Below, one piece after another: positions 8,659 to 17,394 of a DNA stretch of 64,000 nt (within the stretch, counting starts at the first letter, position 1; each line of letters opens with the position of its first letter). This DNA comes from Flammeovirga sp. SJP92 (GTDB lineage Bacteria > Bacteroidota > Bacteroidia > Cytophagales > Flammeovirgaceae). A program made the translations under genes and the position numbers. Where the stretch lies: positions 227,172 to 291,171 of the forward strand of contig NZ_LQAQ01000090.1 of NCBI RefSeq assembly GCF_001583495.1. The letters are read 5' to 3'. The notes under the pieces were generated by a model that was not told the DNA's origin, did not search any database, and worked only from the letters and a program-made list of their open reading frames with translations.

Positions 8659-9666
8659 CTAGATTATATTCACTTCGGGTTCAATGCTGATACCAAATTG
8701 CGTTTTTACATCCTTTTGAATTTGTAGAGCCAATGCCCAAGCTTCTTCTCCTGTAGCTCCGCCATTGTTTACCAATACAAGTGCCTGTTTAGGATATGTA
8801 CCAACATTACCTAATGATTTTCCTTTCCATCCTGCAGTTTGAATCAACCACCCGGCAGGGATTTTTATTGTTTCCTCATTGACAATGTAGTGTGGTGCTT
8901 CTGGAAATTTTTCTATGATTGATAATGCTTCTTTTTTTGGTAATACAGGATTTTTAAAAAAGCTTCCGCAATTACCAATCTTTTTCGGATCAGGAAGTTT
9001 GGACTCTCTGATTTTGATGATGACATTGGCTAAATCAAGAGGAGTGAGGGTTTCAATTCCTTGTGTTTTAATTTCCTCTTCAATTGCTCCATAACTTGTA
9101 TTGAAGTTCCATTGCTTGTTGAGTTGAATGGTAATGGAAAGAACGGCTATTTTACCTTTTAAAGCATTTTTGAAAATGCTGTTTCTATAACCAAATTGAC
9201 ACTCTTGATTGGTATATTCAAAAGTCTCTCCTTTTTCAAAATGATAAAATTCAACTCTTTGAAGCACATCTTTCACTTCAACGCCGTAAGCTCCAATATT
9301 CTGAATAGGACTTGCTCCAACAGTACCAGGAATCAAAGCAAGGTTTTCAATGCCCTGCCATCCATTGCTTACTGTTTTCATTACAGTATCATGCCAATTC
9401 TCACCTGCACCTATTTTTACAGTGACATTATTTTCATCTTCATGAACTACTTCAAAGCCTTTGATTTCATTTTTAATAATCATTCCATGGAAGTCTTGAG
9501 TGAAAAGAATGTTACTTCCACCTCCAAGAATGATAAAGTTTTGGTCTTTAGGTTTTTGTTGAAGTATTGTTTTTAATTCTTCTTTGTTAGAAAAAGTTGT
9601 AAAGAAATCAGCATTTACTTTTGCTCCAAATGTATGGTAAGGTAGGAGTGAAATATTTGTTTTCAT
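8659..9666 (-). CDS. murB: UDP-N-acetylenolpyruvoylglucosamine reductase
   Basis: A 335-residue FAD enzyme that reduces UDP-GlcNAc-enolpyruvate to UDP-MurNAc with NADPH, in the cytosolic stage of peptidoglycan synthesis. The N-terminal FAD-binding motif is LGGGSNILF (about residue 48), with further contacts in ALIPGTVGASPIQNIGAYG. The catalytic serine motif is GNCGSFFKNP near residue 235, followed by PAGWLIQTAGWKG. The size and the Tyr-containing FGYRNSIFK loop indicate a type I MurB like the E. coli enzyme. It is first gene of the four-gene operon and is separated from upstream mpl by a strong terminator, so it probably has its own promoter or depends on readthrough. Confidence 0.96.
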   Translation of the reverse strand: MKTNISLLPYHTFGAKVNADFFTTFSNKEELKTILQQKPKDQNFIILGGGSNILFTQDFHGMIIKNEIKGFEVVHEDENNVTVKIGAGENWHDTVMKTVSNGWQGIENLALIPGTVGASPIQNIGAYGVEVKDVLQRVEFYHFEKGETFEYTNQECQFGYRNSIFKNALKGKIAVLSITIQLNKQWNFNTSYGAIEEEIKTQGIETLTPLDLANVIIKIRESKLPDPKKIGNCGSFFKNPVLPKKEALSIIEKFPEAPHYIVNEETIKIPAGWLIQTAGWKGKSLGNVGTYPKQALVLVNNGGATGEEAWALALQIQKDVKTQFGISIEPEVNII

Positions 9667-9673
9667 AGGTCTT

Positions 9674-9726
9674 AAAAAAAATAAGGCGTTAGGTTGTTTT
9701 TCGAATTGAAATCAACCCAACGCCTT
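9674..9726 (-). terminator. Terminator of mpl
   Basis: A 14-bp stem pairs AAGGCGTTAGGTTG (9683-9696) with CAACCCAACGCCTT (9713-9726). On the minus strand it is followed by seven T residues. The single non-Watson-Crick pair is G-U in minus-strand RNA, confirming orientation. Confidence 0.85.
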
Positions 9727-9751
9727 TTAATGTTATGTATAGAGAAAAGTA

Positions 9752-11116
9752 CTATTTTGTAATCTCTTCCACTAGCTCATCAATTGGCATTTTGTTGAAT
9801 TGTCCTGAAGACATTAAAAGAAGATTCTTCTTGTTCCATTCAATTTCAGATAATCTATCTTGAAGTGCTTTCTCATCAGTGAAAACTTCAACATTTTTCT
9901 GTTTGAAAGCATTGAAAACATCTTCTTTAGAAATAGAATTCAAACCTTTGTTTTCAACTACTTTAGGGTTGAAATAAACCAAAGGAATGTCAGCTTCTTT
10001 TAGTGTTTTTTCATATTCAGATAAGAATGATGAAGTTAAACTGCTGAAAGTATGCAACTCTAAACAAGCTACAAGCTTTTCTTTAGGATATTGTTTTGCC
10101 AAAGCATGTACTGTAGCTTGAACCTTAGAAGGTGAGTGTGCAAAATCTCTGAACACTTTAGTAGATGGTGTTTCTTTGATCAATTGCATTCTTAAAGCTG
10201 CACCCTCAAAAGAAGCAATAGCTTCAATGAATTCATCTTTGCTTACGTTCAGACGTTTACAAACTTCCATTGCAGCGGACATATTCTGTAAATTGTGATC
10301 ACCAAAAACTTTTGTTTCAGTATTCACATGTCCAGCAGTAATGATAGTCTTGCCGTCTTTTACTTTTGACTTTAATTTATCGTAAGGAATTACATCAACA
10401 TCTCCAGAGATGTCAAGTCTTTTTACTAATTTTTTCAAGGCTTTATCATCCGCACTATAAATGATTACACCTGCCTTTGGAGAGTTTTCTACAAACAGCT
10501 CAAACTGCTTCTCATACTCCTCGTATTTAGGGTATACATTTACGTGATCCCAGGCGATACCTGTAATAACGCCGATGTGATGATGATAATTTAAAAACTT
10601 AGGTTTAGCATCCAACGGTGATGATAAATACTCATCTCCCTCTAGAATGACTACAGGAGCACTATCAGTAATTTTTACAGGTCTTTCAACACCTTTCAAT
10701 GAAGCTCCTACAAGATAATCACATTCAATGTTCCAGTAATTAAGTACGTGGATGATCATTGAAGTAACAGATGTTTTACCATGGCTACCAGCCACTACAA
10801 CACGTTGCTTATTCTTAGTCTGAGAGTAGATATATTCAGGGAAAGAATAAATATTAAGTCCTAATTGTTTAGCTTTTACTAATTCTGGATTGTCTTTTTG
10901 AGCGTGCATCCCCAAAATTACGGCGTTGATATCCTTTGTAATTTTTTCAGGGTGCCATCCCATTTCAGCAGGAAGTAAATCAAACTCCTTAAGGTTAGAA
11001 TATGCAGGTTCATAAATGTGATCATCAGAACCACTCACGTTGTAACCTTTTTGCTGTAATGTGATTGCTAGGTTGTGCATAATGCTACCACCTATTGCAA
11101 TAAAATGAACTCTCAT
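9752..11116 (-). CDS. mpl: UDP-MurNAc:L-Ala-gamma-D-Glu-meso-DAP ligase
   Basis: This 454-residue Mur ligase family protein joins recycled murein tripeptide to UDP-MurNAc, so that peptidoglycan turnover products re-enter synthesis. The N-terminal Rossmann domain begins RVHFIAIGGSIMHNLA, the signature distinguishing Mpl/MurC from the other Mur ligases. The ATP P-loop is VVAGSHGKTSVTSM near residue 110, and the metal-site stretch is VILEGDEYLSSP. The C-terminal domain has FRDFAHSPSKVQAT, where MurC has a DDYAHHP equivalent. DFAHSP is typical of Mpl. It is divergently arranged from dnaB. Confidence 0.92.
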   Translation of the reverse strand: MRVHFIAIGGSIMHNLAITLQQKGYNVSGSDDHIYEPAYSNLKEFDLLPAEMGWHPEKITKDINAVILGMHAQKDNPELVKAKQLGLNIYSFPEYIYSQTKNKQRVVVAGSHGKTSVTSMIIHVLNYWNIECDYLVGASLKGVERPVKITDSAPVVILEGDEYLSSPLDAKPKFLNYHHHIGVITGIAWDHVNVYPKYEEYEKQFELFVENSPKAGVIIYSADDKALKKLVKRLDISGDVDVIPYDKLKSKVKDGKTIITAGHVNTETKVFGDHNLQNMSAAMEVCKRLNVSKDEFIEAIASFEGAALRMQLIKETPSTKVFRDFAHSPSKVQATVHALAKQYPKEKLVACLELHTFSSLTSSFLSEYEKTLKEADIPLVYFNPKVVENKGLNSISKEDVFNAFKQKNVEVFTDEKALQDRLSEIEWNKKNLLLMSSGQFNKMPIDELVEEITK

Positions 11117-11469
11117 GTATATCTATTGTAGAATAAATTATTCAAATATTATGATGTATTAAAAGTAATTCTAAAAAGGAAGCCTTCTTTTACTTTTGAA
11201 CTGCAAATTTATTAAATTTTGATGAATAGACTACTATTCGTATTGAAATCAATCCATCATATTGTAAATCTTTATAAATAAGCCCCCTTTTACTCATCTA
11301 AAAATAATGATAGTTTATGTTTGTAAATTAAAATATTGCATACAACACAAACATGTTGTTATAGGAATCTTTTTAAGATCAATAAATTAGTACACAATCT
11401 TACACTTATTTGCACATCTATTCGTGTAAAACCTAAATTATTAGAATAAATCTCCTTAATTTTGTAGCT
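11117..11469. other. Divergent mpl/dnaB intergenic region
   Basis: A 353-bp AT-rich region without a supportable ORF. It must contain the promoters of both mpl and dnaB. A TAnnTTTG match (TAATTTTG, 11457-11464) lies only 5 bp upstream of the dnaB ATG. No matching -33 element was found at the standard spacing. Confidence 0.5.
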
Positions 11470-13152
11470 ATGGAGAAGTCTAGTAGTAAAAGTAGTTTAA
11501 TACAATCTGCTTTTAATCAAAATAAACCAGACAATGTTGGTCTAGAATTAATGAATGCCAAAAAAAGGCCATGTGATCACGAGTTAGAACGTGTGACCTT
11601 GGGAGCATTGATTCTAGAAAAGGAAGCCCTCAATGAAGTGATTGAGGTGCTGAAGACGGATACTTTTGATAGAGAAGCACATCAATATATATATAATGCA
11701 ATTGTAGGTATTTTCAACAGAAGTGAACCTGTTGATCATATGACAATTGTAACTGAGTTAAGGAAGTCAGGAGAGTTAGAAAAGGTGGGAGGGGTAAGTT
11801 ATATTGCTCGTCTTACTCAAAGTGTAACTTCTTCTGCCAATGTCCTTCATTATGCACGTATTTTACAAGAATACTCGATCAAAAGAAAGTTGATCAGTGT
11901 TTCAAATGAGATTCAAGTAAAAGCATATGAGGATACCACAGATGTTTTTGATCTTTTAGATAAAATGGAAACATCACTTTTTGAAGTGTCTGAAGAAAAT
12001 GTACGTAAAAACTACATGGGCATGAATGAAGTGGTGAAAGAAGTATTCCATGAACTAGAAGAACTGAGAGATAACGATAATGATTTTACAGGTGTACCTT
12101 CTGGTTTTACAAACTTAGATAGGGTGACTTCAGGATGGCAGCCATCAGATCTAATTATTATTGCAGCACGTCCTGCCATGGGTAAGACAGCCTTTATCTT
12201 ATCGGCTTGTAGAAATGCGTCTGTTGGTTTTGGAAAACCTACTGCAATATTCTCATTAGAGATGTCTGCTGCACAGTTGGTAAAACGTTTGGTTTCCGCT
12301 GAAGCAGAGTTGGAAAGTGAGAAATTAAAGAAAGGTAACCTTACAGATGAGGAATGGAGAAGACTTGTGGACAAGACCTCAAGTTTGTCTTCAGCACCAA
12401 TCTATATTGATGATACGCCAGCATTAACCGTGCTTGAATTAAGAGCAAAGTGTAGAAGGTTAAAAGCACAGCATGATATACAAATGATTGTGATTGATTA
12501 CCTTCAACTAATGAGTGGTGGTGACAGTAAATCCAAAGGTAACCGTGAACAGGAAATTGCCTTTATTTCCCGTTCATTAAAACAAATTGCCAAGGAATTG
12601 AATGTCCCTGTAATTGCACTTTCACAGTTGAGCCGTGCGGTTGAAACCAGAGGTGGTGATAAAAGACCACAGCTTTCCGACCTTCGTGAATCAGGGTCTA
12701 TTGAGCAAGATGCCGATATGGTAATGTTCTTGTACCGTCCTGAATATTACGGTTTGGATGAGGATGAAGAGGGCAACTCAACAAAAGGTATGGGTGAGGT
12801 GATCATTTCTAAAAACCGTAGTGGTGGCTTGGAAAATGTACGTTTAAAATTCATTGGACAATTTACCAAATTTGCGGATTGGGAAGATGGGTCGTTTATG
12901 TCTACTGAAGATATGATGTCCGGTATGCACGGTGGTTTTGCCGGAGCACCAGCTATTCCGTCAAGCCTTCCTGATCAGGGAGGAAGCATGCCAGGAGAAG
13001 TAACCTTCGATCAGATGAATGCCATGCCTCCAGATATTGATTTTAATGAAGGAGGAGACGATGGAGGACAAGAGTTTCAAACACTTCCTTCAAAGTTGAA
13101 TAGAGATAATGATGGGGGGGCACCTCCTCCGTCCAATGATCCTCCTTTCTAA
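11470..13152 (+). CDS. dnaB: Replicative DNA helicase
   Basis: A 560-residue hexameric 5'-3' helicase of the replisome. The N-terminal DnaB domain (about residues 35-140) is followed by the RecA-like core with Walker A ARPAMGKT (233-240), Walker B in MIVIDYLQLMSG, and the Arg-finger region DLRESGSIEQDADMVMFLYRPEYY, in which the first twenty residues are the diagnostic part. No intein interrupts the P-loop or the DLRESG region, both common insertion sites. The C-terminal 90 residues are a low-complexity tail rich in Gly, Met, Pro and Asp, longer than the E. coli protein (471 residues) and typical of Bacteroidota DnaB. It is a single gene with its own terminator. Confidence 0.97.
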   Translation: MEKSSSKSSLIQSAFNQNKPDNVGLELMNAKKRPCDHELERVTLGALILEKEALNEVIEVLKTDTFDREAHQYIYNAIVGIFNRSEPVDHMTIVTELRKSGELEKVGGVSYIARLTQSVTSSANVLHYARILQEYSIKRKLISVSNEIQVKAYEDTTDVFDLLDKMETSLFEVSEENVRKNYMGMNEVVKEVFHELEELRDNDNDFTGVPSGFTNLDRVTSGWQPSDLIIIAARPAMGKTAFILSACRNASVGFGKPTAIFSLEMSAAQLVKRLVSAEAELESEKLKKGNLTDEEWRRLVDKTSSLSSAPIYIDDTPALTVLELRAKCRRLKAQHDIQMIVIDYLQLMSGGDSKSKGNREQEIAFISRSLKQIAKELNVPVIALSQLSRAVETRGGDKRPQLSDLRESGSIEQDADMVMFLYRPEYYGLDEDEEGNSTKGMGEVIISKNRSGGLENVRLKFIGQFTKFADWEDGSFMSTEDMMSGMHGGFAGAPAIPSSLPDQGGSMPGEVTFDQMNAMPPDIDFNEGGDDGGQEFQTLPSKLNRDNDGGAPPPSNDPPF

Positions 13153-13164
13153 AATATTATACAC

Positions 13165-13199
13165 AAATGGTTATTAGTTTATTTCTAATAGCCATTTTT
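13165..13199 (+). terminator. Terminator of dnaB
   Basis: AAATGGTTATTAG (13165-13177) pairs with CTAATAGCCATTT (13185-13197), followed by a T-run. One pair is G-U in plus-strand RNA, consistent with dnaB transcription. Confidence 0.8.
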
Positions 13200-13225
13200 A
13201 CTTTTTAAAATATATCAGAATAATA

Positions 13226-13269
13226 AAAAAGTGGCTGTTAGATCAATTAAAAACTAACAGCCACTTTTT
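13226..13269 (-). terminator. Bidirectional terminator, mainly for the pafA-type gene
   Basis: A 16-bp perfect stem pairs AAAAAGTGGCTGTTAG (13226-13241) with CTAACAGCCACTTTTT (13254-13269). T-runs occur on both strands. It lies 20 bp after the stop of the minus-strand phosphatase gene and behind the dnaB terminator, so it can serve both. Confidence 0.8.
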
Positions 13270-13289
13270 GCTTAATAAATACTACAAAC

Positions 13290-14957
13290 CTACTTCAATG
13301 GAATCAAAATAGGGTTTGAATAACAACCTGAAGGATAGTTCATATTTAAGAACGAGCAGATTGTTGGTGCAATCTCTGTGATAGTATGAGGTGCATGAGT
13401 TTCTCCTGCTTGAATATCCCATCCATAAAATAAGATAGGTACATGAGTGTCATATTTGTAAGGAGAGAAGTGAGTTGTACCTGTTGGGCCGTAATCAACA
13501 TAATGTGATCTTAGTACACCAAATACATCTGGAGAAAATCTTGGATTGAAGGCATTGTAAATTAAACCTTTATATCCTTGAGTATACTCATTGCGTTCTA
13601 AGTCTTTACCCAATAATGCATGAGCATATTGTGGCATTTCCATAAACGCTTCAGCTGTTGCTTTTTGCACTTCTTCTAATTCAAGGCCTTTTTCTTTAAT
13701 CAATGCTCTGTTTAAGTACAGTTGACCAGAGTAGTTTGAAGAAACATATTTACCTTCACCGAAACGAGCATTTAAAGCTTTTTCAATGTATTCCGTATCT
13801 TCCTTGCTTTTGATATTTTTTGCTTCAAAGTTCATACGCTCACGCATGAAAGCCGCATTTTGAGCACCCGCATGATCGGCTGTTAAGAAGATGACATATT
13901 GTCCCTTCCCAACTTTCTCATCCAAGTGATTGATCAAGTTGGCAATTTCTTGATCTAGCTTAATGTACATATCTTCCACTTCAATGGCTTGAGGACCGTA
14001 AGCGTGACCTGCGTAATCTGTAGAGGAATAACTTACTGCTAATAAATCAGTGAAGTTGTCTTGTCCAATATTTTCATTGTCAATAATACTCATTGCCATT
14101 TCAGTAACAATAGTATTACCATATGGAGTACCTTTAATAATGTCGTACTTTTTTCCAGTTTTTGCTCTTACCCTGTCTGCAGCAACTGCTTTTTTGATGC
14201 TGTAAGGAAAGGTAGGTGTTTGCATACCAGGAAATAAAGATTCGTAAGGAGTATCATCTTCTGTTGAAGCAGTATATTTTTCGATGGGTAATGAAAGTGT
14301 CCAATCCGATTTCATGTATTCATCGATAGGTCTTTTCTTGCCTTCATTTAGAGCAGTAACCCATTCTGGAAGTTTTTCAGTATAGAATGAAGATGTAATC
14401 CAATTACCATTTTTTTCATCTAACCAATAAGCGGCGTCAGCTTTGTGTCCTGCAGGAAGAACCGCCGATCTATCTTTGATTGAGACAGCAATGACTTTTG
14501 ATCTAAAATTACTTGCCCATTTGATTTCATCTGAAAGGTTAGTTACTGCTAGACGGTAAGGTGACTTTTGACCATTTTTACTGTCAGATCCTACGGTTTG
14601 ATATCTTTTGTCATCGACACAGTAAACTGTTTTACCCATTTCTCTATCCCAAAAGTGGTTATTGACAATAGAGTGATAAGCTGGTGAAGTACCTGCATAA
14701 ACTGAAGCGTGACCAGGCCCTGTTACAGTTGGGGCGTAATTGTATTGGCCATTTCTAACTGTGTACCCATCGTTGACTAATTTCTTAAAACCATCTTCTC
14801 CGAAGTTATCCCAATATCTTGAGATGTAATCATACTTCATTTGATCGACGATAATTCCAACGACAGCTTTGGGTTTGTCCTCAGTAAATTGAGCAAAAGT
14901 ACTTAGAGTACTACCCAAAGAAAGGACAGTAGTGGCTAGTAATTTTTTAACATTCAT
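13290..14957 (-). CDS. pafA: Secreted PafA-type alkaline phosphatase
   Basis: A 555-residue exported phosphomonoesterase of the alkaline phosphatase superfamily. The signal peptide ends near residue 22 (STFAQ). Metal ligand and nucleophile positions agree with Elizabethkingia PafA: Asp38, Thr79 in YAPTVTGPGHAS, Asn100 in IVNNHFWD, and Lys162/Arg164 in SIKDRSAVLPAG, all at the same residue numbers as I recall them for PafA. Further ligands are Asp315 and His319 (STDYAGH), Asp362 and His363 (TADHAG), and a His near 497 (GTTHFSP). The family releases phosphate from organic monoesters and is poorly inhibited by phosphate. It probably supplies phosphate from dissolved organic matter. It is monocistronic and convergent with dnaB. 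Confidence 0.87.
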   Translation of the reverse strand: MNVKKLLATTVLSLGSTLSTFAQFTEDKPKAVVGIIVDQMKYDYISRYWDNFGEDGFKKLVNDGYTVRNGQYNYAPTVTGPGHASVYAGTSPAYHSIVNNHFWDREMGKTVYCVDDKRYQTVGSDSKNGQKSPYRLAVTNLSDEIKWASNFRSKVIAVSIKDRSAVLPAGHKADAAYWLDEKNGNWITSSFYTEKLPEWVTALNEGKKRPIDEYMKSDWTLSLPIEKYTASTEDDTPYESLFPGMQTPTFPYSIKKAVAADRVRAKTGKKYDIIKGTPYGNTIVTEMAMSIIDNENIGQDNFTDLLAVSYSSTDYAGHAYGPQAIEVEDMYIKLDQEIANLINHLDEKVGKGQYVIFLTADHAGAQNAAFMRERMNFEAKNIKSKEDTEYIEKALNARFGEGKYVSSNYSGQLYLNRALIKEKGLELEEVQKATAEAFMEMPQYAHALLGKDLERNEYTQGYKGLIYNAFNPRFSPDVFGVLRSHYVDYGPTGTTHFSPYKYDTHVPILFYGWDIQAGETHAPHTITEIAPTICSFLNMNYPSGCYSNPILIPLK

Positions 14958-15087
14958 TTAATCGAATTCTTTAGTAATTATATTGGATTGTAGTCAACAT
15001 GTTTGATGTGTAAACATGTTATATTAAATTCAGCCCCAAAAAAGAGTACTATTTAAGGAATAAAAAAATAACAATTGTGAATTATCT

Positions 15088-16065
15088 TTAATTTATCCTT
15101 TGTTCAATTTCATTTATTAAATCGTTAACATTAATCTCCTTGATGGACTTGCTTATTTGTAATAATTTATGGAGAAACTTCTGATGCGGGGCACTTTGCG
15201 AGTTGAAAGGTCTATGATTCAAGCCTCGGGTTATTTTTTCTAATTTTTGACGAGTATCATGGGTTTTTGCATCAATCAAAGCTTCATCAAAGTAAGACCA
15301 AATATATTCTTGGGCAAGTGTTGACGGATGTACAAGATCATCCGTATAAAAACGATAATCTCTCAATTCATCAATCATGATTTCATAGGCAGGGAAATAG
15401 AAACAGTTCTGATATTGAGAAGTTATCAAATGTGTGAAATATCTCAAGATCGACTTGCTTAAGCTATTGTCCACTAGTCCATTTCTGAAATGTCTTATGG
15501 GAGAGACTGTAAAAATAATGTTACATGACTTAGGGAGGTAAGAATGAAGTTCTTGAAAGGAAGCTAACATTCTATCTATCTCTAATAACTCCTGTGTAAA
15601 TTCTTTGGAAGGGATCTTATGGCAATTGGCGACTAATTGTTGGCTTTCATTATGTCTGAAAACAAAAGAAGTCCCTAAAGTGATGATTAGAAAATCAACA
15701 TTTTTTAATCTGCCGTGAATTTGTTGTTGAATACTTTGAATTTGCTCAACGAGTTCCTTTTTTGTAGAGGCCGAAATATCAGAGTGAAAATTGAAGTGTT
15801 TGAAAACCTCTTCATTCTCTATAATCAAGTGCTCATCCACGTTCTCATATCCTTCAAAAGCTTGAATCAAATTATTAAAAATACTAATAGGATTATAAAG
15901 TACTCCATAAGGATTAATACTGATATCAAACCTGTTTTCTTGGAGCTTTGATCCAATATTTTGAGCAAAGCAAGATCCGATACTTAAAATAGTACTGTCA
16001 AAATTGATCTTTTCCTCAAAATTTAGAGGGTTAATAGGGGTTCTGAACGTCTCATTATGCAACAT
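15088..16065 (-). CDS. GSCFA domain protein
   Basis: A 325-residue protein of the GSCFA family, named after the motif present here as ILSIGSCFAQNIG near residue 30. The family resembles SGNH/GDSL-like hydrolases: the GSC serine/cysteine region, LIITLGTSFVF in the middle and a late DDLVHPSTLAQEY with an Asp and His fit a catalytic Ser-Asp-His arrangement. The substrate is unknown, and related proteins are suspected to act on glycans or acylated surface polymers. No signal peptide is visible. An in-frame GTG occurs two codons upstream, but the ATG at 16065 is preferred. Confidence 0.82.
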   Translation of the reverse strand: MLHNETFRTPINPLNFEEKINFDSTILSIGSCFAQNIGSKLQENRFDISINPYGVLYNPISIFNNLIQAFEGYENVDEHLIIENEEVFKHFNFHSDISASTKKELVEQIQSIQQQIHGRLKNVDFLIITLGTSFVFRHNESQQLVANCHKIPSKEFTQELLEIDRMLASFQELHSYLPKSCNIIFTVSPIRHFRNGLVDNSLSKSILRYFTHLITSQYQNCFYFPAYEIMIDELRDYRFYTDDLVHPSTLAQEYIWSYFDEALIDAKTHDTRQKLEKITRGLNHRPFNSQSAPHQKFLHKLLQISKSIKEINVNDLINEIEQRIN

Positions 16066-16098
16066 TTTCACAATATACGCTTTTGTATTCGAAATAAT

Positions 16099-16129
16099 TT
16101 TGTCCGATTAAAGACAAACCTTAGATTTG
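16099..16129 (+). promoter_or_regulatory. Canonical Bacteroidota promoter of the transketolase gene
   Basis: TTTG (16099-16102), exactly 19 bp, then TAGATTTG (16122-16129), a perfect fit to TTTG-N19-TAnnTTTG. The predicted start of transcription is about 16136, giving a leader of roughly 40 nt before the ATG at 16176. Confidence 0.8.
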
Positions 16130-16175
16130 TACTCGAATTTATTTGAAAGAATCATAAATCGCTTCAAACATTAAA

Positions 16176-17129
16176 ATGAAGAAGTATACATACACAGAGA
16201 AAAAAGACACGCGCTCAGGATTTGGTGCGGGCTTACATGAGCTAGGTAAAACGAACGAGGATGTAGTAGCATTATGTGCTGACTTAACAGGTTCTCTAAA
16301 AATGGATGCATTCAAAAATGATTTCCCTGAGAGATTCTTTCAAATGGGTATCGCTGAAGCAAACATGATCAACGTAGCAGCAGGTATGACAGTAGGTGGT
16401 AAAATTCCTTTCACAGGTACTTTTGCCAACTTCTCAACAAGCCGTGTTTACGATCAGATCCGTCAATCAATTGCTTACTCTGGAAAGAACGTAAAAATTG
16501 CCGCTTCTCACTCAGGTCTTACTTTAGGAGAAGATGGAGCAACTCACCAAGTTTTAGAAGACATTGGTATGATGAAAATGTTGCCAAACATGACTGTAAT
16601 CAACACTTGTGATTACAACCAAACAAAGGCAGCAACAATCGCAGCAGCGAAACACGATGGTCCTGTATACTTACGTTTCGGACGTCCTTCGATTCCTGTT
16701 TTCATGCCGGAAGGTGATTTTGAAATTGGAAAAGCTGTAATGCTAAACGAAGGAACTGACGTTACTATCATAGCTACAGGTCACTTAGTATGGGAAGCAA
16801 TTCAAGCAGGTGAGAAATTAGCAGAGGAAGGTATTTCTGCTGAGATCATCAACATTCACACCATCAAACCACTAGATGAAGAGGCAATCTTGAAATCAGT
16901 AGGTAAAACAGGTTGTGTTGTTACTGCTGAAGAGCACCAAATTGCAGGTGGTTTAGGAGAAAGCGTTTCTGCTTGTCTTACTAGAAACCTATTAGCTCCA
17001 CAAGAGTTTGTAGCAGTAAATGATACGTTTGGTGAATCAGGTACTCCTGCACAATTAATGGAAAAATACGGATTAACTGCAAGTGATGTAGTTGCAGCCG
17101 CTAAGAAAGCAATTGCTAGAAAAGGTTAA
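16176..17129 (+). CDS. Transketolase, C-terminal subunit
   Basis: A 317-residue protein covering the pyrimidine-binding and C-terminal domains of transketolase (EC 2.2.1.1), which moves two-carbon ketol units in the non-oxidative pentose phosphate pathway. DITGSL-like ALCADLTGSLKMD opens the Pyr domain. The motif FFQMGIAEANMINVAAGM carries the glutamate that activates thiamine diphosphate, and HSGLTLGEDGATHQ and LRFGRP follow. The C-terminal domain begins near residue 190. The thiamine-diphosphate-binding N-terminal half (GDG..N motif) is absent from this ORF and from the window, so this is a split enzyme whose partner is encoded elsewhere. It has a strong promoter and a terminator, and is monocistronic. 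Confidence 0.92.
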   Translation: MKKYTYTEKKDTRSGFGAGLHELGKTNEDVVALCADLTGSLKMDAFKNDFPERFFQMGIAEANMINVAAGMTVGGKIPFTGTFANFSTSRVYDQIRQSIAYSGKNVKIAASHSGLTLGEDGATHQVLEDIGMMKMLPNMTVINTCDYNQTKAATIAAAKHDGPVYLRFGRPSIPVFMPEGDFEIGKAVMLNEGTDVTIIATGHLVWEAIQAGEKLAEEGISAEIINIHTIKPLDEEAILKSVGKTGCVVTAEEHQIAGGLGESVSACLTRNLLAPQEFVAVNDTFGESGTPAQLMEKYGLTASDVVAAAKKAIARKG

Positions 17130-17182
17130 TCTTTAGCATAAAACTTGTGATAGTTGGAGTGAAAACTTCAAACTGTCTACAT

Positions 17183-17220
17183 AAAGCCCAATATTAGTAC
17201 TAATGTTGGGCTTTTGTTTT
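17183..17220 (+). terminator. Terminator of the transketolase gene
   Basis: AAAGCCCAA (17183-17191) pairs with TTGGGCTTT and the stem extends inward through ATTAG/CTAAT. A T-rich tail follows to 17220. Confidence 0.85.
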
Positions 17221-17394
17221 AGGGTAATGTAATTTTATTTATTTTTATGAACCCAATCAAATTCGGCTACTAGAGCTGTAACTGATTGAGTATGTTACGG
17301 TAGATGAAAAAACATAATTTTTGTCTTTTTTAATTTATATAATTTTTTGATACTATCACTCTGCATAAAGTGTTGTGTCTTTAGGCTATTCTAG

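Noticed and set aside
9196..9576. A 126-codon plus-strand frame
   Set aside because: It lies entirely antisense within murB, which has unmistakable motifs.
11457..11464. TAATTTTG as the dnaB promoter -7 box
   Set aside because: It lies only 5 bp before the ATG and no -33 element is found at the standard spacing, so it is mentioned in the gap note but not listed as a promoter.
12012..12374. A 120-codon minus-strand frame
   Set aside because: Antisense to the dnaB core domain; low-complexity Ser-rich translation with no signal.
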